A stretch of DNA of 64,000 nt, taken from NCBI GenBank assembly GCA_019671005.1, contig CM033723.1:17871254-17935253 (forward strand), written 5' to 3'. The position numbers and the translations under genes are program-made. Positions 24,320 to 35,213 of this stretch are shown here, piece after piece; the first letter of the stretch is position 1, and the number at the start of each line of letters is the position of its first letter. The notes beneath the pieces were generated by a model. That model did not search any database. It was given only the letters and a program-made list of their open reading frames with translations, and was not told where the DNA came from. The stretch comes from Hibiscus mutabilis. Lineage: Eukaryota; Streptophyta; Magnoliopsida; Malvales; Malvaceae.

Positions 24320-24780
24320 GGTTGATTCCAAACCAGTAGGAAGTCAAGTGGAAGAACTTCAACTGATTATTCATGGAATTCTTGTTGAAAGAATGATGAT
24401 AAGCGAGTCTTTTCAAGTAGCTGGCCTCACGGAAAAACTGCCTTTCAGATGGGATGACTTCAAAAATTACCTGAAGCACAAAAAAAGGAAATGTAGTGGA
24501 GGAACTGATTGTTTGACTTTAAATCGAAGATGACAATAGAGGCAATACCAAAAAACTTACCTTCAAAGAGGCAAAGGCAAACCTTGTTGAAGTCTGGAAG
24601 GGAAAGCAACCCCAACATCACCAAACAAGGTCAAAGTTGGGGCCTAATGGTGGAATTTCCAAGAAAGATAAATTCAAGGGAGCCTGCTACAACTGTGGCA
24701 AGGTGGGGCACAAATCCTCTGAGTGCAAAAATCCAAGGAAAGCCAAAGCCAATGAGACAAATGTTGTGGATGATGTAGAC
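24320..24780 (+). pseudogene. Ty1/copia gag, 5'-truncated
   Basis: The frame opens abruptly after the LTR end with VDSKPVGSQVEELQLIIHGI, then ESFQVAGLTEKLPFRWDDFK and NYLKHKKRK. This is the C-terminal half of copia gag of the UBN2 type. Frame changes near 24500-24640 lead to the CCHC zinc knuckle CYNCGKVGHKSSEC (24688-24729). The N-terminal part of gag, the PBS and the 5' LTR are absent, probably lost at the junction at 24319/24320. Confidence 0.88.
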
Positions 24781-25199
24781 CTATGTGCTGTGATCTCTGA
24801 AGTCAACCTGGTTGACTCCAACCCAAGGGAATGGTGGCTAGATACTGGAGCCACACGTCATATCTGTTGTGATGAGAATTCTTTTGCTGAGATGATACCT
24901 AGCGACGATGTGAAAAATTATACATGGTAAATGCTGTGACTTCCAAGATCAAGGGGAAGGGAACTGTAGTATTGAAGATGACCTCCGGCAAGGAACTCAA
25001 GCTACGGAATGTGTTGTATGTACCTAACATATGGAAAAACCTTGTATCTAGAACACTCTTAAGTGTCCATGGCTTTAGAATGGTTTTTGAATCCCAAAAA
25101 TTAATTCTGTCTAAGGGGGATATTTGTGGGCAAGGGATATGTATTGAATGGAATATGGAAACTCAATGCTATCTCTGTAAAATCGAAGAGCATGAATAA
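24781..25199 (+). pseudogene. Ty1/copia protease and pre-integrase region
   Basis: WWLDTGATRHIC (24832-24867) holds the intact DTGA active site of the copia aspartic protease. It is followed by a stop near 24928 and then KGKGTVVLKMTSGKELKLRN and VLYVPNIWKNLVS (24950-25060), the normal second half. The region then passes toward the GAG-pre-integrase segment SLNLWHGKLIHVNYDSLRRL (about 25233). Confidence 0.88.
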
Positions 25200-26153
25200 G
25201 AATGTTGTTTCTTCTTCTGTTTATATGATCGAGTCTTTAAATTTATGGCATGGTAAACTCATACATGTTAATTATGATTCTCTACGGAGATTAATTAACT
25301 TCGAACACATCCCTTCGTTTCATATTGATTATAATAATAAATGTGAAACACGCATTGAAGCAAAATTAACAAGGTCTTCGTTTCAAACCATTGAAAGAAG
25401 AACGGAACCTCTTGATCTAATACATAGCAACATTTGTGACTTAAAGTTTGTCCAAACAAGAGGAAGGAATAAATATTTTATTACCTTAATTAATGATAGC
25501 ACAAAATACTGCTATGTATATCTGCTTAAGAGCAAAGATGAAGCAATAGAGAAATTTATACTCTATAAGCAAGAAGTCAAAAACCAACTTAATAAAAAGA
25601 TTAAGATGGTAAGAAGTGATCGTGGTGGTGAATACGTTGAACCATTTGGTGAATATTGTTTACAACATGGTATTATTCACGAAGTAACACCACCTTACTC
25701 TCCTCAATCCAATGGAGTAGCCGAACGGAAAAATCGAACTCTAAAGGAAATGATGAATGCCTTGCTAGGAAGTTCTGCGTTATCACAAAACATGTGAGGG
25801 AAGCTATTCTTTCAGCTAATTAGCTTTTAAATAAGGTTTCCCGAATGAAAAAGGATATGACACCATGTGACTTATGGAAAGGTCAGAAACCTTCCTACCA
25901 ACACTTGAAAATATGGGGGTGTCTTGCCAAGGTAATGGCCCCATTACCAAAACAAATGAAAATAGGTCCAAAAACTATAGATTGCATTTTCATTTGCTAT
26001 ACAGAACAAAATAATGCTTATCGGTTTCTTGTGTATGAATCAAAGAATCCCGAGATTGAAAAGAATACAATAATGGAATCAAAGAATACTTCTTTCTTTG
26101 AAAATGTATTCCCTTGTAAAGCTAGAGAAGTTGATCGAAGTTCAATGAAATGA
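25200..26153 (+). pseudogene. Ty1/copia integrase
   Basis: The core begins LDLIHSNICDLKFVQTRGR (about 25410-25465). The family has HSD here, so the first catalytic Asp has become Asn. The second Asp is present in MVRSDRGGEY (about 25606) and the Glu in NGVAERKNRTL (25711-25743). A stop at 25795 and a frame change lead to TPCDLWKGQKPSYQHLKIWG and a C-terminal stretch to 26151. The zinc-binding histidine near LWHGKL is present. Confidence 0.9.
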
Positions 26154-27279
26154 ACTTTAGAGACTATCGATGAAGATAGCTCAGATGGTCAATAAGGGAT
26201 TGAGCTTGAAATAGAGCCATGAAGAAGTAAAACAACAAGGATAGAAAAATCATTTTGGATCAGATTTTCTACCCTATATGCTGGAGGTTGAACCTCAAAC
26301 GTATAATGATGTTATATGTTCGTCAGAAGGCACCTTATGGAAGGATGCCATTAAGAGTGAAATTGACTCCATCATGTAAAACCATACCTGGGAATTAGTG
26401 AATCTTTCTCTGAGAATCAAACCACTAAGTTTTAAATGGATTTTCAAACGAAAAATAAAAGCAGATGGAACAATTGATAAGTACAAGGCCAGATTGGTAA
26501 TAAAAGGTTACCGACAAAAGGAAAGCCTTGACTATTTCGATACATACTCTCATGTACCAAGGAAACTTCCATAAGGATGATACATGCAATTGCCGCTTTG
26601 AGGAATTTAGAAGTACATCAAATGGATGTTAAAACAGCCTTTCTTAATGGAGATCTTGATGAAGAAATATACATGGAACAACCTGAGGGTCATGTAGTTT
26701 CAGGTCAAGAAAGGAAAAGTATGTAGATTGGTGAAGTCCTTGTATGGACTTAAACAAGCAGCAAAACAATGGCATGAGAAGTTCGATAGTGTCATGATGA
26801 CAAACGGCTTCAAAATAAATGAGTGTGACAAGTGTGTATATGTCAAAACTACAAATATTGGATACATCATTCTATGTTTGTATGTTGATGACATCCTCAT
26901 TGTTGGGAGCAACAATGAAATGGTAAAATGTACCAAAGACATGTTAAATTCAAGATTTGACATGAAGGACATGGGACTAGCCGATACAATTTTGGGCATA
27001 CAAATCAAACAGTCAACTGACAGTCTCATATTAACTCATTCACATTATGTGGATAAGATTCTTGAGAAATTTGGCAAGAATGATTTTGGTATAGCCAAAA
27101 CTCTAATAGACAAGTGCCAACATCTGTCTAAGAACAAAGGACAAAGTGTTGACCAAGTGGAATATGCAAGAGTCATAGGCAATCTAATGTATCTTATGAG
27201 CTGCACTAGACCGAATATTGCTTTTACTATGAGCAGTTTAAGTAGATTCACAAGCAATCTAGGTGAAAACCACTAGAAA
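26154..27279 (+). pseudogene. Ty1/copia reverse transcriptase
   Basis: The start is in pieces: FKWIFKRKIKADGTIDKYKA (about 26430), then EVHQMDVKTAFLNGDLDEEI (about 26610-26670). From 26728 a long frame reads SLYGLKQAAKQWHEKFDSVM, then the catalytic LYVDDILIVG (26875-26905, YVDD intact), then MKDMGLADTILGIQI and YARVIGNLMYLMSCTRPNIA. Stops near 26380, 26573 and 27274 and frameshifts near 26560 and 26720 disable it. Confidence 0.92.
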
Positions 27280-27792
27280 GTGATTATGAGGGTACTGAGA
27301 TATCTCAGATATACTCGAGACTGCAGATTGCATTATTCTAGAGATCCTACTATTTTAGAAGGATACTCCGATGCCAGTTGGATATCCGATATTCAAGATA
27401 CTAACAGCACAAGTGGATATGTCTTCACGTGGGAGGAGGAGCCGTATCGTGAAAATCCTCAAGACAAACTATCATAACCAGATCCACGATAGAATATGAG
27501 TTTGTTACTCTAGATAAATTCGAAAAATAAGCTGAATGGCTTAGGCAATTCCTTGAGGATATTCCTGAATGGATGAAACCTATGCCCACAGTATGCATAT
27601 ACTGCAATGGCGCAAAATTGTATGTACAATGGTAAGTCAAGACACATGCATCGTCGACATAATACTATTAGACAACTAATCTCAAATGGAGTTATCTCTA
27701 TTGATTATGTAAGATCAAAAGATAACATTACGGATCCGCTAACCAAAGTGTTAAATCGAGATCAAGTTGAGAAAACATCGAAAGGAGTGTGA
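27280..27792 (+). pseudogene. Ty1/copia RNase H
   Basis: VLRYLRYTRDCRLHY, then LEGYSDASWISDIQDTNSTS and GYVF (27355-27425) are the classic copia RNase H start, with the catalytic Asp in YSDA. A frameshift near 27430 breaks it. The end is recognisable from 27640 as RHNTIRQLISNGVISIDYVR, then KDNITDPLTK, closing at 27790-27792. Confidence 0.9.
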
Positions 27793-28369
27793 CTAAAGCC
27801 CAGGAAAATTTAAGGTGCTATGTGAAGGAAAACCCTACCTAGTTGACTGGAGATCCTAAGATCTAGGTTCAAAGAGATAACCTAATTGCATAGACCTGTG
27901 CGGTCATTGTGGGGGTTCTTCTCCCAAGCCCATTCCTATAATGTAAACAGTAACAAAAATGGGATATGTTAAGCAAAAGCTTTTAATGACCATTGTGAGC
28001 GTCGGTGAGCAGAGAAACATAAGTCACTTATGTGAGAGTGAAGTGGGACCGCTTCAAGGAGACTACTGGGCATAGTGCTTTCAAACTCTTTCAGAACCAG
28101 GCAATGTCCACAGCCATATGGACATAACCATGAGAACAAGCACTATTGTCCGAGATGTAGTTGTGGGGAATATATCATCATTTACACAAACAGTTGAATA
28201 GTTCAAAGAACATCACGTTTACTAGATAGACGGTAAAGTAAATATACTTTCACAAGGGAAGGTTCAAATGAGGAAGCCTACCTATCCTATGAAACTATCG
28301 ATCGTAGAAGCTATCACCACATAGAGTCAAAATGTTTTGATAAATCATCAATTTCATTCATGTGGGGAT
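27793..28369 (+). other. Ty1/copia 3' non-coding region with polypurine tract
   Basis: Non-coding stretch between the polyprotein stop and the 3' LTR. It contains phrases such as 'agttgactggagatcctaag' usual at this place in copia elements. The purine tract tgtggggat is at 28361-28369. Confidence 0.75.
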
Positions 28370-29369
28370 TACTGGAAAAAATGTGAGGAAAATGGTAACT
28401 TTGAGCCATATTTCAAATGGGTAAAGGTGAAAAATCGAATAAGGTTTATATTGGGTCTTATTCTATTCTATGAGACCTTTACAACAATATCTTATACGCT
28501 CAAAACGGTTGAGTAATGAATGAGAAATTGATGCTCAAAGTAAGGAAGTTGTGAATTGAATAAGGAAGTGAAACCCCCATATCCCACATTTATGGGATAA
28601 ATGAAATAGGAAGTGTTTATAAACACTTGTCCAATTTGTGGTCATTGAATGACTTGCATGGAAATTGTGCCTCGTACGCAGGGGGTGAGAATCCAATCCC
28701 ATTCGGGTTGGGGTGCACCCGCATGATGTGGGAGACGTAAATGTCTGGACCGGTAGGACCCTTTGTGGGCCTGCGGATATTTTACCCACTTCGAATATTT
28801 TTTTCCTTAAGTTAGCATATCTTTTTGAGAATATTTTGAATTTAAAAGGATATTATTGGTTTCCTTAAACTCGAATATTAAAACGGTAATCCTTGCAATT
28901 CATGAAAATATATCCGAGCAAATATGACATAAATTAAAGATTTCCAAATTAAATCGGATGGATAATTAATGGCCATAAAATTGAAATATTTTTTCCCACA
29001 ATTTTAACATAATTTTCCCTATAAATACAATGTCTCTCTTCAATTTCAAAACATAACTAAGAAAGCTTTCCTCTCTCGAAAATTGAATTGGTTTTCTGGG
29101 TGATAGTCAAAGACTCGAGTACTGTTCGTGATCTCTTCAATAGTGTCGTTGTCGAAGATCATCCGCTGTTGTATCTTGGGAGACTGACGACCTAAGATCT
29201 CAAGCATAAAGGAGTGGTCGAATCTGTCTTAAGGAAACTACGCTTCTGCAGGCCTCAGCAATCTGTTTTTTGATTAATTCGAATCTGATTCTTTGTAAAT
29301 CTGAAATTTGTTGTATTTTGTTTATTTATTTTACTGTGTATTTTGAATTTAACCTTGTTTTGTACAACA
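28370..29369 (+). repeat. 3' LTR of the Ty1/copia element
   Basis: It starts after the purine tract as TACTGGAAAA, where related elements have TGTTGGAAAA, and is placed to end at ..GTACAACA. About 1000 bp. A TATA box, cctataaata, is at about 29018-29027. The exact end is uncertain because the 5' LTR is missing and no TSD can be read. Confidence 0.65.
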
Positions 29370-31130
29370 AAATCAAAATTCATATATCATATTGTGCATT
29401 AAATCAAAATTCATGTATAAAATTTATATTTATCCCTTTCTACTAAAATCTCCCCTGCATAACTGATATAAATATTTGAATTTGCATTAGCTTTTTTAGG
29501 TATCGAGTTTGAATATTTACTTTAATTAAAAAATATGCAAAAAGGAAAATTGACTTACTAAATTCGGAGAGTTGGCAAGTAGTAGTATTTAATTCGAAAT
29601 TTGGATAATAATGTTAAAAGATTAAAATAGTTATATAAATTTCAATTCAAATATTGTCTAAAATGCAAATATCTAAGATAGTACAATCTCACATAGCATC
29701 TATAATTTATAAAAGTAAAACTTTAAGCTCACCTTCAAAAATGGTAAAATTGTTTTTAAGTCTTGCTAACTTTGATTTTGGGCGGCACCAAATAAGGAGT
29801 TGGATATGGTGGTCGAAGGAAGGTTTGGCAATGAAGGTTGGTGGCGCACCCGTCATGGGATGGGCCAACAACCACAATGGACCATGGTAGGTCGTTCAGT
29901 CAGATGGTTCATCCATGGCTGACTTGGGACCGAGAGCCGCGAACAGTGTAGAATAGGCGGTCGAAATCATATGGAGAGGAGAGAGAGGGTCGATGTCGAA
30001 GAGAGTTGTAGGATCGCCCCTTTATCTTTGGTCTTAGGGGTTTTTATATCCTATTGGTGCTGTAGATGGAATGATGCTTGATGAGACCGTGCCAGGCCTA
30101 GTGATGGCTATTGATGGGCTGGTAGGTGATACTAGGCTGCAGTTCGAGTTGGCGAGTTAGGGTGACTTAAAGGTTATCTTGTCGTAGTGTAGGAGCAGAG
30201 TGGGGAGAGTGGTGTGGAGAATGAAAGCTTCGAAAACCATGGCATCTAGGGTGGTGCGAAGACTTCGAGGGCTCTACAGCGGGGGCTTGTAGATCCTTGA
30301 TGGTTGCGGACTCTAAGGGCTTTGTAAATATCGGAGGTGAGCCTTTGGGGGGAATGTTAGAGTGTGATACAGAGGCGGTGATATCTTTTTCAGAGGTGGT
30401 ATATTTCGGAGGCATTTGGCAGAGGTACAACACTAGTTCCCCCTTTAGTAGAATGAGTGCCATAAAGTGGCATGAGATGAGACCTTGCTGATCTATTGGT
30501 TTTAAAGTACAGGTATGTTAGAACAATGGTGTTTCGACATTGTGCTCTTAACGGAGACCTTAACATTTTCTCGAGAATCTGCCAAATAATGCTTCCGAAG
30601 GTATTGGTTGAGGAAGCTATGACGGTTCACCCTGGATGGTCTTGGTACCGAAAGCCACAATCGAGTAGAGAAATAATACGCTTCGAGCGGAGGATTCGCC
30701 CTTGGGCAACATCAAGGGAGTGAATAAGTGATTGACTCCACTTTGGAATAATTATCGGAAGTGTGAGTGACTCGACTCTGGAAGGGAGTAAGCGAATGAC
30801 TCGACTTCGAGAAATCATTGGAGGAGTAATGAAGTAACTCAACTAGTGACATGTCCAGGAGGGCTAAGTTCGGCTTTTATATAATAGGGTAAGCTGGGAC
30901 AGCCATTATACGACCATTGGGTCATCCAGAGGTGTGGCTCTGGGGTATATGTGTGAAGTATCTACTTGAAGACTTCTTTGAAAGACTAATCGTGACTATA
31001 TAATCGGGAAACCTATTCATGGTTTCCTCATAAAGTTTCCTGGCTTTCTTAGGAAGTTCCCTTGAGGCTTCCTTAGAAAGCAACTGCTTTTAAGAAGGTA
31101 TAAAACTTGATCCCCCTCTAAACCTAAGGG
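29370..31130. other. Unrecognised sequence, possibly Tat-type 3' region
   Basis: More GC-rich than its surroundings from about 29770. Open frames are short and match nothing I know. A minus-strand stretch (about 30463 down to 30167) is Pro/Ser-rich and follows a minus-strand TATA box at 30874-30886. It runs into a repeat array that resembles Tat 3' arrays. An antisense ORF is known in some Tat elements, so a decayed antisense unit is possible, but this is not shown. Confidence 0.3.
30874..30886 (-). promoter_or_regulatory. Possible minus-strand TATA box
   Basis: On the minus strand the sequence reads ctattatataaaagccga. It is a good plant TATA-box match and precedes Ser-rich open stretches on that strand. 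No transcript evidence is available; low confidence. Confidence 0.3.
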
Positions 31131-32680
31131 GTGTTATAAAGCGGTCGTTGTGTTGGAGAAACTCGACGTTTTCGGAGAAACAAGTATAAATTGAGCAGAA
31201 GTGACTCGATGCTCTTGGCAAAATGAATGTGGCTTGAGTAGGGCCGACAATCACCATGGATAGTGGCCTACCCAACCCAATTCAATGGACGAAAACCCGA
31301 TGAAATATGGGTTTGATCCATTGAAGTGGGTGGCAGATGGATCGGATGATGGGTTCGGGTGAAAAATTTTAAACCCGCCATCTGATCTGTCACCTATCCT
31401 ATCTATCCATCCATTGATATAGTATTAATTTTAAAAAATATTTTGAACTTTAAAGACTTTTTTAAGCTTCTATTTACTATTGGGAAATGAGAATTTTGTT
31501 TATGTAGTTATGTTGTATGTAAAAATATTTAGAAATTCGAAACTTTAATAATAATTGACTTCAATGTATTAAATATTAAGTGTTTTAGTAATATATTACA
31601 TGCATTTTTAACTCTGATTTTCTAGTGGTAGAACTCATTTATGATCCGACCCACCTGCCTCATCTGCAGTTGATGGGTAGGGCGGATTTGGATCAATGAT
31701 CAAGTGGGTGGGTTAGGTGACGATTTGATATGTGGATGGTGGGGCGAGTGGAGCTTCAACCCACCTAAATCCAACCTGTTGCCAGCCCTAGGCTTGAGCG
31801 GAGGTAACTTGACGCTCTTAGAGGAAAACAAATATAAATTGAGAGGAAGAAATTTGACGCTCTTAAAGAATAATTATCTTACGGGTGGAGCAACTCGACG
31901 CCCTTGGGAGAAACCATATTTTGGGTGGAGCTTATCTCGATGCCCTTTTAGAAACCATATTATGGGCATAACTTATCTTGACACCCTTAAAGAAACCATA
32001 TTATGGGCAAAGCTTATATCGACGCTCTTGGAGAAAACATATTATGGGCGTAAGTTATCTCGACGCCCTTAGAGAAACCATATTATGGGCGAAGGTTATA
32101 TCGATGCCCTTAGAGAAATAATATTATGGGCAGATCATGTCTCGACGCCCTTGAAGAAACCATGGTATGGGCAGAGCTTATCTCGACCCCCTTGGAGAAA
32201 CCATTTTATGTGCAGAGCTTATCTCGACGCCATTGGAAAAACCATATTATGGGCGAAGCTTATCTCAACACCCTTGGAGAAACAATGTTATGGGCGAAGC
32301 TTATCTCGATGCCATTGGAGAAACCATATTATGGGTGAAGCTTATCTGACGCCCTTGTAGAAACCATATTATGGGTGAAGCTTATCTTGACGTCCTTGAA
32401 TAAACCATATTATGGGCAAAGCTTATCTCGACGCCCTTGGATAAACAATATTATGGGCAGAGCTTATCTCGATGCCCTTGGAGAAACCATACTATGGGCA
32501 AAGTTTATCTCGACGCCCTTGGAGAAACCATATTATGGGTGGACTTTATCTTGACGCCCTTGGAGAAACCATATTATAGGCAAAGCTTATCTCGATGCCC
32601 TTGGAGAAACTATATTTTGGGCAAAGCTTATCTCGATGCCCTTGGAGAAACAAACATATTAATCATTTCCTTGCCTTTTG
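31131..32680. repeat. 41-bp tandem array split by a MITE
   Basis: The unit is close to 'gggcaaagcttatctcgacg' plus 'cccttggagaaaccatattat', 41 bp. Good copies run from about 31860 to 32660 (about 20). Poor copies extend back to 31145 and show the same 'ctcgacg...ggagaaac' core. The array is interrupted by a hAT MITE at 31239-31790. Because 41 is not a multiple of 3 and the unit lacks stops, open frames appear in all three forward frames. Likely a retroelement 3' UTR array beside the LTR at 33133. Confidence 0.9.
31239..31790. mobile_element. hAT-type MITE inside the 41-bp array
   Basis: Ends TAGGGCCGACAA and TTGCCAGCCCTA form an imperfect inverted repeat. The flanking 8-bp TSD GGCTTGAG is perfect (31231-31238 and 31791-31798). 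552 bp, with internal 'acccaaccc/gggttgg' type sequence and no coding capacity. Confidence 0.92.
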
Positions 32681-33132
32681 TAAAATCATTTGTAAATAGG
32701 GGCAGAGGCATCTCCAAGCGGAGGTATCCCATACTTTTGGAGAGTCGGTTGTATTTTTTGGGTTGAGACATCTATACGCTCTTGTAGAATCGTGCCCTTG
32801 GAGAATCTGTTGAAAGTCTGGGCAAATGAGCAGAGGCATCTCTACATCCTTTTAGAAACACAGTACCAGCGGTACTGGACGGATAGAGGTATCACTATTC
32901 TTGTTGAAACAGAGGTTCGTCCAGTTGAATGTCTTAAAACATTGTAGAATTTATCACAATTCGAAGGTATCATAGAGACATATGAAGTTTGGAAATGTTG
33001 TAGAAGAAGATAAAATTCAAAGATATTGTTAACACATACAGGGAGTTCGCGGATATTGAATGAGCACACACATTCATCTATCCGCGCATACATCAGACTA
33101 CTTCGCCATTCACCATTGAGTAGTTGTGCGGT
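32681..33132. other. Degenerate tail of the array and LTR flank
   Basis: Scattered array-like pieces ('cttggagaatc', 'gaggcatctc') fade out by about 32900. No polypurine tract is seen directly before 33133, so the LTR is probably the 5' LTR of the gag to its right rather than the 3' LTR of the array. Confidence 0.4.
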
Positions 33133-35192
33133 TGTAATAGCCCATTTTTGTCCGAGTCCAGTACCCATTACATACCCAAAACCCTATACCCATTACATAT
33201 CCCCAAAAGCCTAACACAAATACCCACCAACCCATTTTAAAATACCAAATAACCCATACCTAGTTATAGACCCAACCCGGATATTAAAATAACCTAAACT
33301 ACCAAAATACCTCTAATCCTAATTAACCTAAAACCTAATACACTACCCACCAGCCGTCGCCGCCGCCAGCCACTTGTTCAGCCGACACCGCCCATCTGAC
33401 ACCAGCCGCAATGTCACAATGTCACCACCGTCCAAGCCGCCACCGGACCTACAAAAAGCAAGAAATTTATTTTATCTAAGCCAAATCAAATAAGTGGGAA
33501 AATTGTTGTCTTTATATTATTCAAGTTGTAAGAAAAATGGGTATAAAAACCCATATGCATGTAATGTTACAAAGAGGATTTTCGAACGAAAAAAAATATT
33601 TTCAAAAAAATTGTTCGAATATCTCAGTCCAGCAATACCGATCAAAGCAAAGAAAGGTAATTTTTTTTATTATTTATATTTTAAAAAAACATTTATATAC
33701 AAAAAGTTTCGAAATAACTTAGATCTACAAATATTGAAAGGTTTTTTTCAAAAAAAATAACCATAAATATAGATTAGGGATAAAAAGTTCACCTCGGGGG
33801 TTTTAATAAAATCTAAATAAAATGATTTTTAGGGTTAAAAACCAATAAATAGGGATATTAAACGACGTCGTTTTGGTCGATATCTGGGCATAACCCGACC
33901 CGAATGGAGGATCTGCGTTTAAAACATAAATGGGGGAATTGTTGTTTTAATCCTTTCACATGGGTTAATCTCCCTAGGGTCCTTGTAAGTTTAAATCAGT
34001 TTGCAATTTGGTCACCTGACTTAATTAAATCAGATTTTTATTAGGAAAATTACAATATGAGTCCTTCTGCCCTAAAAATAATTACATAAAAGGGTTTTCG
34101 CATGGTAAAATTACTTTCGTAGTCCCTGGAAGTTTATAATGTTGTGCAATTTGGTCCTAAAGTCTGATTTAGTCAACATTAAAAGGGATATTTGCACTTT
34201 TGGTCCCTCAAATGCTCGAAAGTCCTCATTTTAATCCCAATTCGAGGGAATAATTATGAATTTAGCCCCCGAACTCTGTAAATTATTTAATTTTGGTTCT
34301 GTATATTATTTTACTTTTAATTTTTGCACTATTTTTTACTTTCTTTAATTTCAATCCCTTTATTCACGTATTTTATTATATTCGATACGTCCTTTTAGTA
34401 TTTTTTCCTTATTATCTGTATATATCATATGTTCATATATGTATATTATTATCTAATATGTATATTACTATGAACATGTATATAGTGTGTATATATATTA
34501 TATTTATATAATGTATAGTGTATTTATATGATACACACAACATATATATTTATATTTATATTTATATATTATTATTTTTTAATATGTACATTATTTATAT
34601 ATCAAATATATATATATATATGTATACATCGATACATATATAGTATGATATTTATATTGTATAGTATTATTTATATAATAGGTATATATATATTGTATAG
34701 TATGTTATCATATTTATATACATATATTATTTTGTTCTACTTTATGTATATATATTTTCATGTTAAAAAAATAATTATTCTTTTATAAAAATCGTATCTA
34801 GTATTTTGGCCCTATTGTTCTGATATTTCTATTGGGAGTGTTATCCCAGTCTCCGGGTGACATCTCCTTTGAATGTCGTGAATACCAAGGCAGATTTAAA
34901 CTGTTGTGCATGCATGTATTTTGGAAATTAATTATTAAATTAAATTGAATCCTTATTTTCCTTAATAAATATAATTCGAACCTTTAGGTACCAATTTTGG
35001 GCGTAGTGGGGGTGCTAATCCTTCCCCACTCATAACCAACTCCCGAACCCATCTCCGGTTATCTTTTCGGTGTCCAGTCTACCTTATCCAAGTAACCGGT
35101 GGCGACTCCGTTTTATCCATTTTTTATTTAAAACGAGAAGCCCATTCCAAAAAATGGGTTTCCAAGAAAGCCCAGACGAGAAGGTCGCTACA
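33133..35192 (+). repeat. 5' LTR of the second Tat-type element
   Basis: It starts TGTAATAGCCC and ends GGTCGCTACA, immediately before a PBS. 2060 bp. It contains a strongly TA-rich stretch (about 34390-34770), the near-palindrome aaacgacgtcgtttt (about 33863) and 'cggtggcgactcc' near the end. The boundary with the PBS is clear; the start is inferred from the TGTA...TACA ends. Confidence 0.75.
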
Positions 35193-35195
35193 GCA

Positions 35196-35213
35196 TGGCG
35201 ACTCCACTGGGGA
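35196..35213 (+). other. Primer-binding site of the second Tat-type element
   Basis: TGGCGACTCCACTGGGGA lies three bases after the LTR end. It is the conserved PBS form of Tat/Ogre-type elements, generally attributed to tRNA-Arg. Confidence 0.8.

Noticed and set aside
31704..32766. Several overlapping forward ORFs encoding repeated YLDALGETILW-like peptides
   Set aside because: All are produced by the stop-free 41-bp tandem repeat read in different frames; no start context, no family match.
33494..33760. Lys/Phe-rich ORF in the Tat LTR
   Set aside because: Low-complexity A/T-rich sequence inside an LTR; no homology recognised.
34293..34788. Tyr/Ile-rich ORFs
   Set aside because: Translation of a TA-rich microsatellite-like stretch.
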